Source: Paramarasmius palmivorus
Taxonomy: Eukaryota > Basidiomycota > Agaricomycetes > Agaricales > Marasmiaceae
DNA: 64,000 nucleotides
Direction of reading: 5' to 3'
NCBI GenBank assembly: GCA_037176845.1
Contig: JAYKXP010000012.1
Span: 124,001 to 188,000 of the forward strand
The notes beneath the pieces were generated by a model that searched no databases, had not been told where the DNA came from, and worked only from the letters and a program-made list of their open reading frames with translations. A program made the translations under genes and the position numbers. Shown here one piece after another: positions 28,317 to 40,788 of the stretch (position 1 is its first letter; the number at the start of each line of letters is the position of its first letter).

Positions 28317-30235
28317 CAGAGGAATGGTAAGAAATGATGGGAAAGAGATGTCCTTACCGATACAGATTCGCTCCGTCGTGTTCGAGAAGTCAAAACCAAG
28401 CCAGGTAATCGGTGTTCAGATTGATAAGATTGTTCTCGGAGGTTTCTTCTGGTATTCAAGCTGCCATAATCAACAGAGATGAGATGGCATCTTTGGAGCC
28501 TAGAGAAATGACAGATACGTACGTCACGAGGAAGGAATTCGCGTAGACTACAGCGACAGACAGTTAGTCGTATTGAATGGTTTGAAAGCAGAACTCACAT
28601 TTTACTATCACGAAATGCAACCCCATGAAGATCAAGTTCGTGGGCATGGCAATCCACTGCGACGACGGATGTTTAGCACTGAGAAAACTTTGTAGTCTCA
28701 AAATACTGACGCATATCATGGAAACGATGGTAGCTGCCCTGAACACAATAATCAACACACGAAAGGGTCGACAGGAAAGGAACTCACGCTGTGATGGATC
28801 CCGTCTCAAAAGTATATATAATGAGAGTATCAATGACTGCATTCAGACTAGTATCGTTGTGAGCCCAAAGGAAACAAGGCTACATGAAAGAATAACCCAC
28901 TTTCCAGCATCCGATCGACTCGTCTGTAACAAGAAGAATAACGACCCTGTTATGAGGACATCCACCATACAGGAGAGCGCCAACCCTAGCGTGAATAACC
29001 ACTAAAATCACTATTAATATCACCATAGCCAAGACGACGACGACGCTCACATGAACTTCATGCTTGAACCTCTCAAACGACCGGAGTTTCAACCTACACA
29101 TGAAATCAGCAAAAACCACGGTATAACCAAGACGACCCTTTACATCTGCGCTGTTGTGCCTGAAATATGCACGAGGGACGAGTTAGGCGACGTCGAAAAT
29201 ATGAGCTAGAAGGATTTTCACCTGATGCGGACGCTTGACGAGACCGAGTGATCATCATGAGCCATGCGCTGATGTTTCGCGTGAAAGTCTAACATACCGA
29301 GGCGCAATACCGCCAATACGATCTTTGACGATGGCAGGGACGTTAGTATCAGGGATGCACAACATTTCAGTTTAGTACTCACTATAGGTCCCGTCAGCCA
29401 CCAGTTCCTTTTGCTTACTAGAACGCGGTAGAAGGCAGCATTTTAGTGATACGCCACAAACAAATGCGGGGAAATAGGGGATGCTCACGTTTCATGATGC
29501 GATGAGCGAAGAAACTAAACGGCATTTGAAATGCTCAGTGATGGAAGGGATGCGACGGTTGTCTGACACTCACCAATGTGTGCAGAACGTGAGGATTGCC
29601 TGATGAATGGGACCACGGTGGTGAGTAACAAGAATCATTCCACCTGCCAACGATCTCACCGTAAACACTATGCTCATCTAAAACGGCATTACCATGTGAG
29701 ATGAATGGTTGGTATCGCATGGACGTGGTGTAGACGTACGGCTAATGTCCTACCACAACGCGTAAGGTGATGAGCTGGAATGGTTCTTGGAAAATCGTGG
29801 AAAGCCAAGGTGCTCACCAGGAGATCCGATCAATAGATTCTGGATTCCCGTAGAAGTCCACCACATACTCCCACAACGCTCCCCAAATGAAAGCCGTATG
29901 AAATGTATCGAGGAACCTGCAAAGTAGATGGGAGCAGGTCGGAGCCGGGACATGTACCGGAGAATAGGACAGACCATATGACGAATACCTGCCATGGGTC
30001 AAGTGAGCTCGGATGTTGGAGTTGAGTGATAAAGGAACACACCAGCGCTTTGAGCCTTGGGGGGTCTGATGGATATAGTTTGAGGTAAAGGAGCGTCTGA
30101 ATGACCACACCGCCAGAGAATCTGAACATGTCCGTGTCAGAATGCAATTGCAGAAAGTGAGGATCATCAAGACCCGCACAGAGTAGCAAAAAACGCTCCA
30201 ATTAGGAGGGCACCTAAAGTCTTCGGGATATCCAT
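28317..30235 (-). CDS. DUF6534 multi-pass membrane protein
   Basis: ATG 30235 opens MDIPKTLGALLIGAFFATL. After a 56-base intron comes FSGGVVIQTLLYLKLYPSD, then FLDTFHTAFIWGALWEYVV, AILTFCTHW, FFAHRIMK, SKRNWWLTGPI, IVLAVLRLG, NAVIDTLIIYTFETGSIT, AMPTNLIFMGLHFVIVK and VYANSFLVTLNTRRNLRE. This is a complete DUF6534 signature with around ten short introns. The AMPTNLIFMGLHF block is identical to that of the convergent gene ending at 27599, pointing to a shared recent ancestor. The 3' end is placed at the first in-frame stop; a last small exon is possible. Function is unknown. Confidence 0.75.
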
Positions 30236-30731
30236 GGGAGATTAAGAAAGAGAGGAGGCGGACATCAAGGAGAAGTAGAAGAAACAGGTAGTGGTTATTT
30301 AATGCAAGGAAACCTCGTCACCGTTCCCTTGGGGTCAGTCAATGTATTATAATGCCCCTTCAGGAAGGATCACACGACAGTTGGGAATTTCATAAAAGTA
30401 GGTTGACGAGAAAAAGTACCACCGAGCGCTCCGGACTAGTCTCCTTTTGGTCATTCTCTAACACATCCACTTTCCTTTGATGCAGCGTCCTTCAGATCTT
30501 TGAGAAGGCAGCTCACAAAACCTCGCGTTCAATGACCTATGGTGGAGAGGCTATCGTAAGAGCTGGCACCAACTAAACAGTCAAAGGGAGTGAGAATATA
30601 CGTGCCCATGCAGGTAAGCTTTCACCGTCCAGTTGCCATTCGCAAAATTGTGGTGGAAAGAGTCTTGGTAACGGCCGTCTATGACCGGGGTAGATCTTCG
30701 CACTGCAACGCTAATCGCAAACTCTTGCATC
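30236..30731. other. Intergenic region
   Basis: No supported gene. It holds the presumed promoter of the DUF6534 gene and the 3' side of the next minus-strand gene, whose last exon could extend here if an additional intron is used. Confidence 0.4.
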
Positions 30732-32130
30732 TCACCCGACTTTCGGCCGGGGTTCAGAAGGATACTCGCAGCTGCGACAGTTCAACAATAAGGGTCTCTG
30801 CCGCGTACAGCGGCTCATAGGATAGGCAAAAGGGTTCATGGGTGACCGAGCATAGATACAACATGAGATGTTAACATACATAGGTTGGGGTCGCTTGAAA
30901 TATCCATTGAAACATATGTAAGAGCATCGAGTATCTTCAGTAGACTGACGAGAAAGTATTTTAGCCTTCTGATGGTAGACGGTAGCGAAAGAAAATGCCA
31001 TACCTTTACCGTATTGACCGCGAGCCACGAAATTCGTCGAGTAATGATAAGTATTGCCGCAATTCGACGACGAGTTGTTCACGTTATTGGTCGTAACATG
31101 GCTATCACCTTTGATATTATTGAAGGTGATAGTGCCGGAGATCGTGCTAGACGACAGCAAACCCTTGAACGCATCATCAAAGGATACTGACGAGGCTGTG
31201 TCTGGACTGGAAGGGGATGTGTCGGTAGCGAACGGGTTCTTATTCTTGTTGTCGATTGGGGACATTGGTTCAGGGCTATCTCGTCGTACCCCGCCCCAGT
31301 GAGTCTTCAATTCGTCGTGCATTGATTCCTGACGATGAGCAATACGGTCTAGATTCTCGCGAACTGTGATATGCGACTGAATCTAAGTGAGATGTATTAG
31401 CTCCTCGTTAACGGGGACCAGTATATTGAAAGGCTATACGAACCCCGAAAACGTCTAATGCCTGCCGGATGCGGTCGCGAAACTCTTGTATCTTCCCCAG
31501 GTCTGATTTACTGGCGACGTAACGTCTCCAATAGGTTCTGCTGATGCGGTGTTGAACGAACTCCCTGATTTCAATGAGCGTTCTGTGAGGGATGAGAGCG
31601 GTGAGATGGGAATGTGATGTGGGGACAGTGGGAGAAGCGCACTCTTTAAGTCCATCCAGGTGTTTGTGCAGCATTGGTGACAGCATTCCATAGGCATCGC
31701 CTTCATTTTCTAAGAATTTTTCGTCTTTTTTCTCCGATCCGCAGCTCTCCTGCCTTTCCTTTTCGTTATAGGCCGGAGCGAGTTCACTGCAAACAGCGTT
31801 TATCTGCAAGACCAGCGAGCAGGTATCTTTTGCCAGCCTTTTGAAAGCGTCTTTATTATCTTTTGCTCCCTGATACAACAATGATCAGAGCTCATCGAGG
31901 AACGTGTATCAGCCTAGTTGACTCACCTGGGCTGCTGTAGCAATTTCCAGTGCTAGTGCACATGCGATACCGACATAAGGGATCGGTGCTGACAGCGAAG
32001 CCTCCTTCAACGCAGTTAGCACCGTCATGGAGATATCTGATGCGACCGATAACCGTTTTCCGAGCTTGGATTGGGTTTTAGGGGTAACGTCGTCCATGTT
32101 GGATGGTACAGCGGGAACGGCTGGAGCCAT
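30732..32130 (-). CDS. NLR-N-terminal-like protein with Asn/Gly-rich C-terminal motif
   Basis: ATG 32130. Exon 1 contains SVASDISMTVLTALKEASLS and PYVGIACALALEIATAAQ. Exon 2 has GAKDNKDAFKRLAKDTCSLV, a linker, IREFVQHRISRTYWRRYVAS and KSDLGKIQEFRDRIRQALDV. Exon 3 starts IQSHITVRENLDRI, becomes disordered, and has TFNNIKGDSHVTTNN followed by NCGNTYHYS. The helix-ALKEAS-ALALEI-then-LAKDTCxLV layout is the typical N-terminal domain of agaricomycete NACHT NLR proteins, but no P-loop domain follows. The last part of the frame beyond about 31010 probably contains introns, so the C-terminal end is uncertain. A role as a signalling or death-domain adaptor is inference. Confidence 0.75.
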
Positions 32131-34286
32131 GGAGAGGATTTTGTTTGCAGTATGGTGGAATGGAGGCCGGGAGATGGATCGAGCAATGCCACGTCTTCAG
32201 CTGTTGGTATAAGTATTCAACTGCCTCATAGCTATTAAGGTTGCTGTTCTGATTCAAAAGAAGCCTCGAGTGAGATGCTGTTGCCCAAGCGCCGGAAAGC
32301 AGTGCACACTACACCTTTCACCGCCCACTGTTTCCACGATATATTTAAATGCCATACATAGAGCTTGAGTTTGATCCTCGTATTATCATCGCCAATTGGG
32401 GGAGGAACGGTGGTGAAAGGAACAGGGGGAGAGGTGGTGGTGGTGGTGGAGGAGATAAAGAAACAAGCCGTCGCCGATAGTGCTGTTGTACTGGCGCTTA
32501 TTTAAGTTTGGGGTTTGCTGCGAGAGTACGCATGTGCATCAAATGCTACATACAGGATGCCAGGGCTAGAAATGTTCATTGTAAGTACTCGTAAGTAATG
32601 TGAATAGTTCTACGGGTAGTAACATGTTCAGGGAATTCTGCGCTGTTATGCCATCGAAACGGATACTAAAGGGAAGTTGAGGGGTTTCTACCCGATAAGG
32701 TACATTCTCTTTGCACGACAGCTCGTATAGTATGGCGTCCATCACCCGTGAGGTACTTGGAAGCCTCCTTGATCATCAGTGCCGCAGTCAAAGTATTTTT
32801 AGCTGCATCGGAACCTGGAGCCGATTACGGGCGCAGCTTAGGTACTCGCGAACCTCCCCTCTGTGCTCGAAGCATATCCGAGTCGTTTACGCCGTGACCC
32901 AGACGAAAAGGACCTCCCAGTATAGATTTGTCGGTCTGATTAGCCTGGTGTAGTATCGTAATCGTTCAACGCGATGTACGGGTAGTCGAAGCCAACCGAT
33001 TTCATGCAAAAGTGCGGCAGGGAATGCATGGCATGATCTGTTTCAACCCTTCTACCTGTCTTTAACTTTGTGCAGACATTGCTTGTGGTGAAGATAAAAG
33101 AGCGCAGTACGCGCTGACCTGTAACCTCGTTAGACTTCTGAGGACCGGAAGAGTAATAGCAACACACCTTCCGAGATTATATTTCCGACTCTTTTGTGTG
33201 CAAGATACCTTTCTCCTAGCATTCTAGTTTGCATGAGAATAGAACAGGCCCCAACGAAACGAAGTGGGACGTTGTAGGTAAGACTGTAAAATGGAGCTTC
33301 GGGTAATCACAGCAAAGGCTTTTTGTCCTGAATTTGATACAAAAGAAAGAGAAAGGTCGTAGTGAGTTAAACCGACACTCATGAGTACTCATGGGTCAGG
33401 TCTGGGTGAGCAAGAGAGCAAGGCATGGGGGAAACATGATGGTCCAGGTAAGAAGTTGAAATCTGATCGGCTTGAACCTGTACCATCACCATCACTCTCT
33501 CGCTAACCAGGATTATATCGCTCCTCGTCTTCTTCTCAATAGGAATACAACTCTCAGTTTGAAAAGAAAAGAGTCTGCTTTGGATAGGGAGAAGCTCAGG
33601 AGATGTCCGCACAAGGGAAAATATCGGCACAGGCACGAAGGTCAGGGAACCTTGGGTTTGGTACGTCAAAGAGCTTTTTGAAAGCTTGGAATTGATTGCT
33701 TACTTTTTGTGAAAAGCTCACCGCGTCGAGACGGGGCCTTCCGTTAGCTCCAACAAGGTTCAACTATTCGCAAACGGGGGAGAAATTCCGGAGCATTGAG
33801 ACCAACTCAACTCAAAAAAGGGCCTCGCTCTATCCTCGAAGCAACTTGATCAACGGGAAATGACGCTAGGATGTGAATCAGGTGCGCTAATGACGGCGAT
33901 AGCAAGCAACCTGGAATCTAACTGGTGCCGTTGAATATAGTTCACCAAAGCGAGCCCTCAAGATATCCCGAATCCTCCTAGTCGCAAATCAAAGGCCGCC
34001 GACAATGCGAGGGGACTCCATCTACTGAATAGGAAAGCAGATATTCCTATTGTGATCCGAATGCGAGGCAAAGATGCGATTGCGAAGTCAATGGCCTTGT
34101 TTTGCCACGTTTTCGAGGACTAAAGCTTCTCTTATTCAGTGATCTCGCGTGTTCAGTTCCCATTACAAAACGCCCATATTTCCGCACTCTAAACCGATTT
34201 GGAATGGGGCCCGGACTCGCATTTGCGTTAGGTACTATAAAGTTAGAGCATCTGTAATTGGACTATCTTTCTTCATTCCGCCTTAC
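32131..34286. other. Gene-poor region, about 2.1 kb
   Basis: No convincing gene. A minus-strand frame at 32940-33167 and scattered ORFs at 32711-32953 and 33379-33681 lack recognisable motifs and consistent introns. A G-rich run of GGT/GGA triplets lies at about 32400-32460, upstream of the gene starting at 32130. Confidence 0.45.
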
Positions 34287-36430
34287 ATGGATGTACCTAT
34301 ATTGATCGTACGTCTTTTCGTCTTCCTGAAAACCATATCACTTACTTGACATAAACAGGTTGGTGCAGGGCCCTCCGGTACCTCATCTTTTTCCTGTCCC
34401 TGTTACTTGTTGACGTCTGACACCTTTTCATAGGACTTGCACTGGCATTGATATTCTGTCGTCATGGTATACCCGTGCGGGTCATCGACAAGAGCAACAA
34501 CCAGCATATTGGTAGCCGTGCATGTCGTCTCCAGGTGCACCCCCCGCCTATCCCACTCATAGGGTTTCGTTGACATAGATGATGCCAGCCCCGCACATTA
34601 GAACTGTACAAACTCCTTGGCATCCTTTCCACAATTGAAAAGCGGGCGGTAGAAAGTTCCACGTCGATACAGGTTTACACTTCTCCCGAAGGATTTGGAC
34701 CAATTCAATCATTCTCGTTATACGAGCAACTAAAGCCACACCCCGCTTACCATCGGGTAAGACATGTCTACCTCTTCCCGAATCACCAGCTCATATCAGC
34801 TTCCACAGATAAATGGTATAACCCTCTGCCAAGACGACCACCAAGCCATTCTACGAGATGCTCTACAAAAAGATTATGCCCTATCTGTTGAGCTAGGAAT
34901 AGAGCTTCTCTCGTACGAGCAATCTCTCGAGGCTGTTCTCGTCCGCCTCGCTCATCCGAACGGCAACGTAGAGATGGCACACTTCAAATGGGTCATTGGA
35001 GCCGACGGTGCAGAAAGTATCGTCCGCGAACAACTCGGCCTTGATCTTGCGGGTTTCTCGGGCCTTGGGAATACGTACCTTGTTGGAGATATCGAGGCCG
35101 AGCACTCGCATTGTTCCACGGTGAGGCAATCAGGCGTGTTCTACATAGAATTCCTACTGAAGCTTGCCTAGCGGTGGAAGGTCTGGGGAAGCTATACATA
35201 TCAAGCGTAAGCCTCCGTCCTGGACCCTTCATTTCATCGCCAACGGGATCGGAAATAGGCTGCTCCTTCAACCATACACGAAGAGCGGAAAACCATACTT
35301 TCACTTCATGTATGGCGGCTGCAATGTCGATATCAGCAAATTGGCCATGGCGAGTCAGGAAGAGCTGCTGGAGATGATGTATAACACGATCGGGAGAAGA
35401 AGCATTTGTTTTGGACAGGTCGTGTCGTCTGGGATCTGGAGGTAGGTTCTGTTCTCCATGACATACGCCAATGATAGCTCACCATCACTTCTATAGTGCG
35501 CGTAATGGTATGGTAAACGAAATGAGGCACGGAAGAGTTTTCCTCGTTGGTGGCAAGTCGATCTCTACCTTCTGCTGGAACGCCGGCTAACAGGCTCTTG
35601 GACATAGATGCTGCACATGTTCACAGTCCGGGTGGTAGTTTAGGTATCAACACAGGTATCCAAGACTCCGTGTGTTCCTTGTCCTTTGCACAATTACACC
35701 ATCTTATTCACACATAGTTCAACCTCGCATGGAAACTATCCCTAGTATACAAGGGGCTTGCATCTCCGCGACCACTGTTGGATTCATATTCCGCTGAACG
35801 GATACCCGCGATAGCTGCATCGCTAGGCATAGTGAAGAATCCCACTGTTTCTGCGCTATCCCAGAATCAACGTTCACGCGATTGGGATCTCCGACAGTTT
35901 GATGTCAACTATCGGTCAAGTCCTATCATTACCGACGATCTCGAGCCTTCGGAGTCATTTCAAACAACCCTGCATGCAGGAGACCGCGCACCTGACGCAA
36001 CCGGGCTCGTCATCACCTGCTCTAGTCAGCGAACGACGTTGTATGACCTCTTGGATGCTGTATCACACACTGTGATCGCGTTTTTGCCAGGAGATTGTCT
36101 TGACTATTATAGTCATATCACCGTTGCTTTATCGCGGTTTCCTCCAGTTATGGCGAAGACCATGGTGATACATCCCCAGTCTACTGTATGGCAGCACCAT
36201 GATGGTGTTGTGTTCATTGATGAAGATGGGTATGCGTTCGAGCATTACGAATCGCAGCCCGACGAAGTAAAAGTGGTCATCATTAGACCAGACGGGGTGA
36301 GATCCTTTCGCTAGTCTGGACGCTTCATGCTGAACAGTCTATTTTATAGTATATCGGCGCTGTGATCACAGACGTGTCAGGTGTAGAGCAGTACTTCGCA
36401 GAGGTCTTAAACTATCAGATGGCTGTTTGA
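34287..36430 (+). CDS. FAD-dependent aromatic hydroxylase (phenol-hydroxylase-like)
   Basis: Flavoprotein monooxygenase of the PheA/TfdB class, expected to hydroxylate an aromatic ring using NAD(P)H and O2. ATG 34287 gives MDVPILI|VGAGPSGLALAL, with the dinucleotide-binding GxGxxG split by introns. Next come SRACRLQ|PRTLELYKLLGI, the VIGADGAESIVRE (DG) motif, and the FAD-ribityl motif RVFLVGDAAHVHSPGGSLG followed by NTGIQDS|FNLAWKL. The C-terminal part (HAGDRAPDATGLVI, YDLLDAVSHTVIAFLPGD) is the thioredoxin-like domain of phenol hydroxylases. It ends YFAEVLNYQMAV at 36430, giving roughly 560-590 residues, normal for the family. Introns between 35120 and 35230 are not fully resolved. It has no obvious pathway partner nearby. 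Confidence 0.88.
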
Positions 36431-36574
36431 ATAGACTAGTGATGCCCTACAGGCGTTCAATTGGTTATGGACCATATGTATCCCAAGTGTCATGTATCGT
36501 TATCAGATCGCTTGCAATCTCTCATATGTAAATTTTCCGAATCCAAGCACTATCCCATCCATTTTCGGTCTTCA

Positions 36575-38056
36575 TTACTTCGTCGATGTAAAAGACGCGA
36601 AAGGATTTTTCGACCTAAAGCTGCTCCCAACGTTCGTACTCTGATAGCTATTGCCGCAATTAACCATCGTAGTATTGCCTCCAGAGTTCGTAGTGTTGGT
36701 CTGGTTTCCACGAACATTGTTGTAAACTGGGATAGGCGGTGAGTTACCCCAGCAGGCTTGAGCCATGTAAGGTTGTGGTATAGCAGTACGACGCCGGTGC
36801 ATGCGAGGAGGTGGATGCAAGAAAGTATTCTCCGTGAACGAAGCCGGTTCCGGGTGGTGATAGTGAGAATCGAAACGTGGTTCCCAATACCCTTCGTCTT
36901 CGCCATCGAATAATGGTTCAAAAGGTGAGTGGGACCTACCCCGACGGTGCGAGCGTTCTCCACCACCGGAATAGGCATCAGAATCGTCGCCAGTAGGGTA
37001 TCTGCCTCTATCGTTAAAGGAGAATGAGAATTCTGGTGTATGATAGTTTGATATAGGGGTATGGCGACTCTGAGATTGAGTAAACCGTTCCCTCGGTAAT
37101 GGTTGGTTTGGGCGCGACGTATGAGGTTCATTATGCACCTCTGGATCCCCTTGCTCCCGTGTGCATCCCTGACTGGACACAGACCTCGCTCTCGGAATAG
37201 CTTCGGGAATGGGCTCGTGACCATGACCTGGCTGCCCTGTCAGCGAGGTACTAGGACTGGACTTCGAGGTGACCTCTGGACTCTGTTTCTCGGTAGATAG
37301 CCCCAATAGCCGGTCTATCTTGTGATGCATGATGAGGTTCGACAAGGTCTGGAGGTCAATATAACTATTTTAGCATTCAGTACGAAAGACGAGTGCAGAT
37401 CGCGTACCTCCACGTTACGCAAGGTATTCTCCACCTTCTGCCGCTGTGCAGTAATGTCATCGGCGTATGTCTTACGAAGGAAGAACCGGCCAGTACGCGA
37501 CCTCTTTGGGCACTCGTCGATGAAAGCTTTCACTTCCTGCAGTGTGCTGAAACGACACGTTCAGGCCGAGGCACAGGAACAAAGGAGATATTCATACCTT
37601 CCCAAATCCTTCAACATGCCTTGAAGCTCTGTAGAAAGAGAACTGGTGTCCAGCGGAACCTGTTCCGACTCTGGCCGCTGTGGCAGCTCTCCGTTCCTGA
37701 CAGCATCCTTGACCGATGTCTGGCAGACCTTGTGCATGGTGACAATGAGTCGGCACACGACATCTTCGAGCCTTTCTAGTTCTTGCTTGTTGCCATCGAC
37801 TTCCTGCAGATACGAATCAAATTAGAAAACCCTGCAACACAGCAAATCTGTATAGACTGACCTGAATGGCTGTAATGATTTCAATTCCCAAATTTGCTGC
37901 AGCACCAATACCAGGTATTGGTATAAAGCCAGATATTTCTTTCAGAGTTTCCAATACGGTGAGAGACACGTCTCCTGCAGTCGTGAGGATTTGCTTGCGG
38001 CGACTGGGTTGTGAAAGTCCGGGTGACGTTGATGATGCGGGGGTATCGAGAGACAT
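36575..38056 (-). CDS. NLR-N-terminal-like protein with Asn/Gly/Gln C-terminal motif
   Basis: ATG 38056. Exon 1: MSLDTPASSTSPGLS, DVSLTVLETLKEISGFIPIP and AANLGIEIITAIQ. Exon 2: EVDGNKQELERLEDVVCRLI. Exon 3: LQEVKAFIDECPKRSRTGRF and ITAQRQKVENTLRNVE. A long exon 4 is disordered, rich in Ser, Pro, His and Arg, and ends with YNNVRGNQTNTTNSGGN, VNCGNSYQS and KNPFASFTSTK. It has the same architecture as the genes at 30732 and 40789: N-terminal helical NLR-type domain, no NACHT, disordered linker, Asn/Gly/Gln motif close to the C-terminus. Stop at 36575. About 430 residues. It lies convergent to the hydroxylase gene and divergent to the mitochondrial-type gene at 38600. Confidence 0.8.
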
Positions 38057-38599
38057 GGCGAAGGAGTGGCGGGCTTGTGACGAGGTCTTAAATCCAGTCT
38101 GAGTGTGGCCTTGATTGTCACCGGGGCCACCTAGATTGAACGTTGAACAATGAAAATTGGGAGGACAAACGAAAGTGCGAACAAAAAACATCTTTGTTCC
38201 CCTAACCACACTTATCATTGATCTCCATCCCTCGAAATCACTTTTATCTGATGTTTTGCTAGCCATCCAGTTGGGATTTTGAGATTCTTCTTCTCAACTC
38301 CTTTTGTAATTGGCATCGATAGCCCCAAATCTTACTGTCTTCTTTTTTTGGAGTCAGGGACTGACCAGAGAATTATTGCACTGAGCCACGTACCTATTCC
38401 CAAAGATATGTTCCAGGATGACTTGATGGGATTCTGAACGTGGATAGAAGATAGAAGATAATGCTCAGTGGCCGCATCGGTGACAACTGCATGATGAGCG
38501 CCGGTGAGACGCGTCATTGGTTGCCTTTCTCCCACTGGCACCTTCATTCCTTATGACCCCAATCCCTGCAATGGGGCAGTCGTCCCTCTCGCCGCATCC
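38057..38599. promoter_or_regulatory. Divergent upstream region
   Basis: Shared 5' region of the minus-strand gene starting at 38056 and the plus-strand gene starting at 38600. No clear TATA element was recognised. ORFs crossing it are extensions of the flanking frames. Confidence 0.35.
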
Positions 38600-39622
38600 A
38601 TGAGCTATGGCGGTACCTCCACAACTCTTTTCTCGGGAATTCGACGTGGACTAATGCTCAACACAGTCGTTCCAAAAAGCTATCGGCTGGGAGCTACTCA
38701 GCTACAAAGCCGACATTCAAGGGCCTATTCACCGCAGGCGTCGAACTGGCTTGGCATGGTTGGAGGTCCTCAACGTCAGCATGACGGGGATAATACGAGC
38801 AAGGAGACCGAGTCTTGCGGGCTTTGCTGCTTCATTCGTACGTTCCTCGCTTGTTGTGAGACACTGATATTCATCCTTTCACAGGGCTCGCTTTAGGCCT
38901 CGCTATTCCTTGGACTTCTTTACACTATGAGAGAAAATCTCGCCCATTGCATGAAGACCGACTTTGGATGGCAAACGGTCACCGCTACATGCCCCATATA
39001 CTCCGATGGACAGCACTTGCCCACTCCGAAAACATTTTCCAATATTTCGACAAGGAGACGGTCCTCGACGAACAACTTAATACCCCTTCATGGCTCTTCG
39101 AGATCTATGAAAAACTTTTCAGGCCATTGTTTGACCCAGAGGACCCCAAAACCGAGATCATGTTCAACCAGCTCAGAGCCTTTGAAGACGTGTCTGCATG
39201 CAACAAGCACGGAGAAGATAACAGGAAGGGGTCAGAAGCTCTGGTCGAGAAGGAAAAAGAAAGTTTGCGGAGGTCCATACGGACGATAGTGGGCCTTGTC
39301 GCCGCTACTGTGCGTAGGGAGCAGGAGGACGCTACATATCATGATGTCCTTTGGACATGCGTCATTCATTACGAGGCTTCCACCACCATTCCCGCTTCAT
39401 TATCCTCCCTGCACGATTCTTGCCCGTCGTGTGCCAGGGAAAGGCAAGACTTGGAGAAAAAGCGCCAGGCTTCGGACCTGAACCTGGATCACACAACCGA
39501 CCTTGAAATCCTTAGGTGAGCCACTCCACCCTTTTATGACTTGGCATACTTTCTCAACCCGAATGCTCTACCTTACTAGCGCTTGATAGGACGGCTTATA
39601 CCAGCACTGGTGCTTCAAGTTG
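38600..39622 (+). CDS. Unknown family with mitochondrial-type presequence, copy 1
   Basis: ATG 38600 gives MSYGGTSTTLFSGIRRGLM, then SRHSRAYSPQAS, which has the R-x-Y-S pattern of a mitochondrial processing site. A phase-1 intron at about 38838 leads into RLALGLAIPWTSLHYERK, a possible membrane segment. The soluble part has RYMPHILRWTAL, LFEIYEKLFRPLFDPEDPKT, LRRSIRTIVGLVAATV and CPSCARERQDL, and the last short exon gives ALDRTAYTSTGASS with stop at 39622. The paralogue at 44314-45437 has the same intron positions and phase, with blocks YMPHYLRWKAL and LYELLFRPFFDPGDPETE. I do not recognise the family. Mitochondrial location is inferred from the presequence only. Confidence 0.75.
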
Positions 39623-40273
39623 AAATGTGTTCGAGCAGGGCAGGGTGGTAATTGCATGGGACGCTTGATATCGTCGTGTAATCTATCGTTTCGAGCTATG
39701 TATGGCAATCCAAGACTCGATGAGAAAACAAGCTCAAGTGAGGATAGGGTTAGGGTAATGCCATCATCAGAAATTTTCATCAATCATCGTCCTCGGCTTG
39801 AAAAAGCACCCTCGCAAGGTATCTTTACCGGGCAAAAACTTTCTTCGTACAGTACACGAGAGGCTCGGAAATGAATGGTTACGGTCTTCTTCGGGCCCGG
39901 GATATAGGTATCAGGTGCGATGCTAGACCTGTAACCGGTACCCGCGAGTCCCTCTGTGACGATGGCATGTCTGCATGCACGTACATCGGAGAACAGCTAA
40001 CAAGTAGGTATCATTACAGACATGCCCATGTCCCATGTTAAACTTGCGACTGGGGAGAAGTTGGTATGTTTTAATAGAATCTGGATCCTCATTTGTATAC
40101 TGATTCGATCTTGATCACGCATCGCATTAAGAAGAGCAGAATTCGACGTCTCGACAATGTCGGTGTGTACTAGTCCACGCTTTCTGACCATATTTAAGAG
40201 GATTCAAATCTCTTTGCATAGATCAATAATGCGGCGACATGTTGGCACGAGGAATCAATGGCCGTTTGCCGTA
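39623..40273. other. Intergenic region
   Basis: No gene is seen; short ORFs on both strands are unsupported. It is followed by a MITE. Confidence 0.45.
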
Positions 40274-40551
40274 CTGTAGGTAGATGTAGGGAGGCAACAG
40301 GCCCCCAAGCGTTACACCTCAAAATGGTCGCGAGTTAGGCAACAAGGCCACCGTTTTGCGTTACGGTTGCCAAAATTGGCAACAAATTGTGGCCGGAATG
40401 ACCAAATATAGGTGAATCTCGCCATTGTTTCCCGGCGTAACGCTATATAGGGAGGCAACCAGCCCACCGTTACGCGTTACAGCCCAGAATTTAGGCAACG
40501 CAACAGGGCCTCCGTTACGCGTTACGGTTGCCTCCCTACATCTACCTACAG
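40274..40551. mobile_element. MITE, 278 bp, with 25-bp perfect terminal inverted repeats
   Basis: The left end starts CTGTAGGTAGATGTAGGGAG and the right end is its exact reverse complement for 25 bases. TA dinucleotides at 40272-40273 and 40552-40553 fit a TA target-site duplication, as made by Tc1/mariner-type transposases. Internal sequence repeats GTTACGCGTTAC-like units in both orientations. No coding capacity, so it would depend on a transposase encoded elsewhere. Confidence 0.9.
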
Positions 40552-40788
40552 TAGACCAAGTACACTATGTTCTTGAAACACAATCGAACACATGAAACGC
40601 AATGATATTACTTAATTCCCGATACTTCGCATTTTTTGCACCCCGGCCCATGTCCACGTGATGAAAACGTGATAGATAAGTGATTACTGGCATTACAAGT
40701 AACGCAGAAAGTTCTAGAAAGAAACAGCAAACCATTCATCCCGCGATTCTTAGCATTCCTCGATCATTCTATTGCTAGGGTCAAGGTC
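40552..40788 (+). promoter_or_regulatory. Upstream region of NLR-like gene at 40789
   Basis: The MITE ends about 240 bases before this start codon, so its insertion may influence expression. No clear TATA box is seen. Confidence 0.25.
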
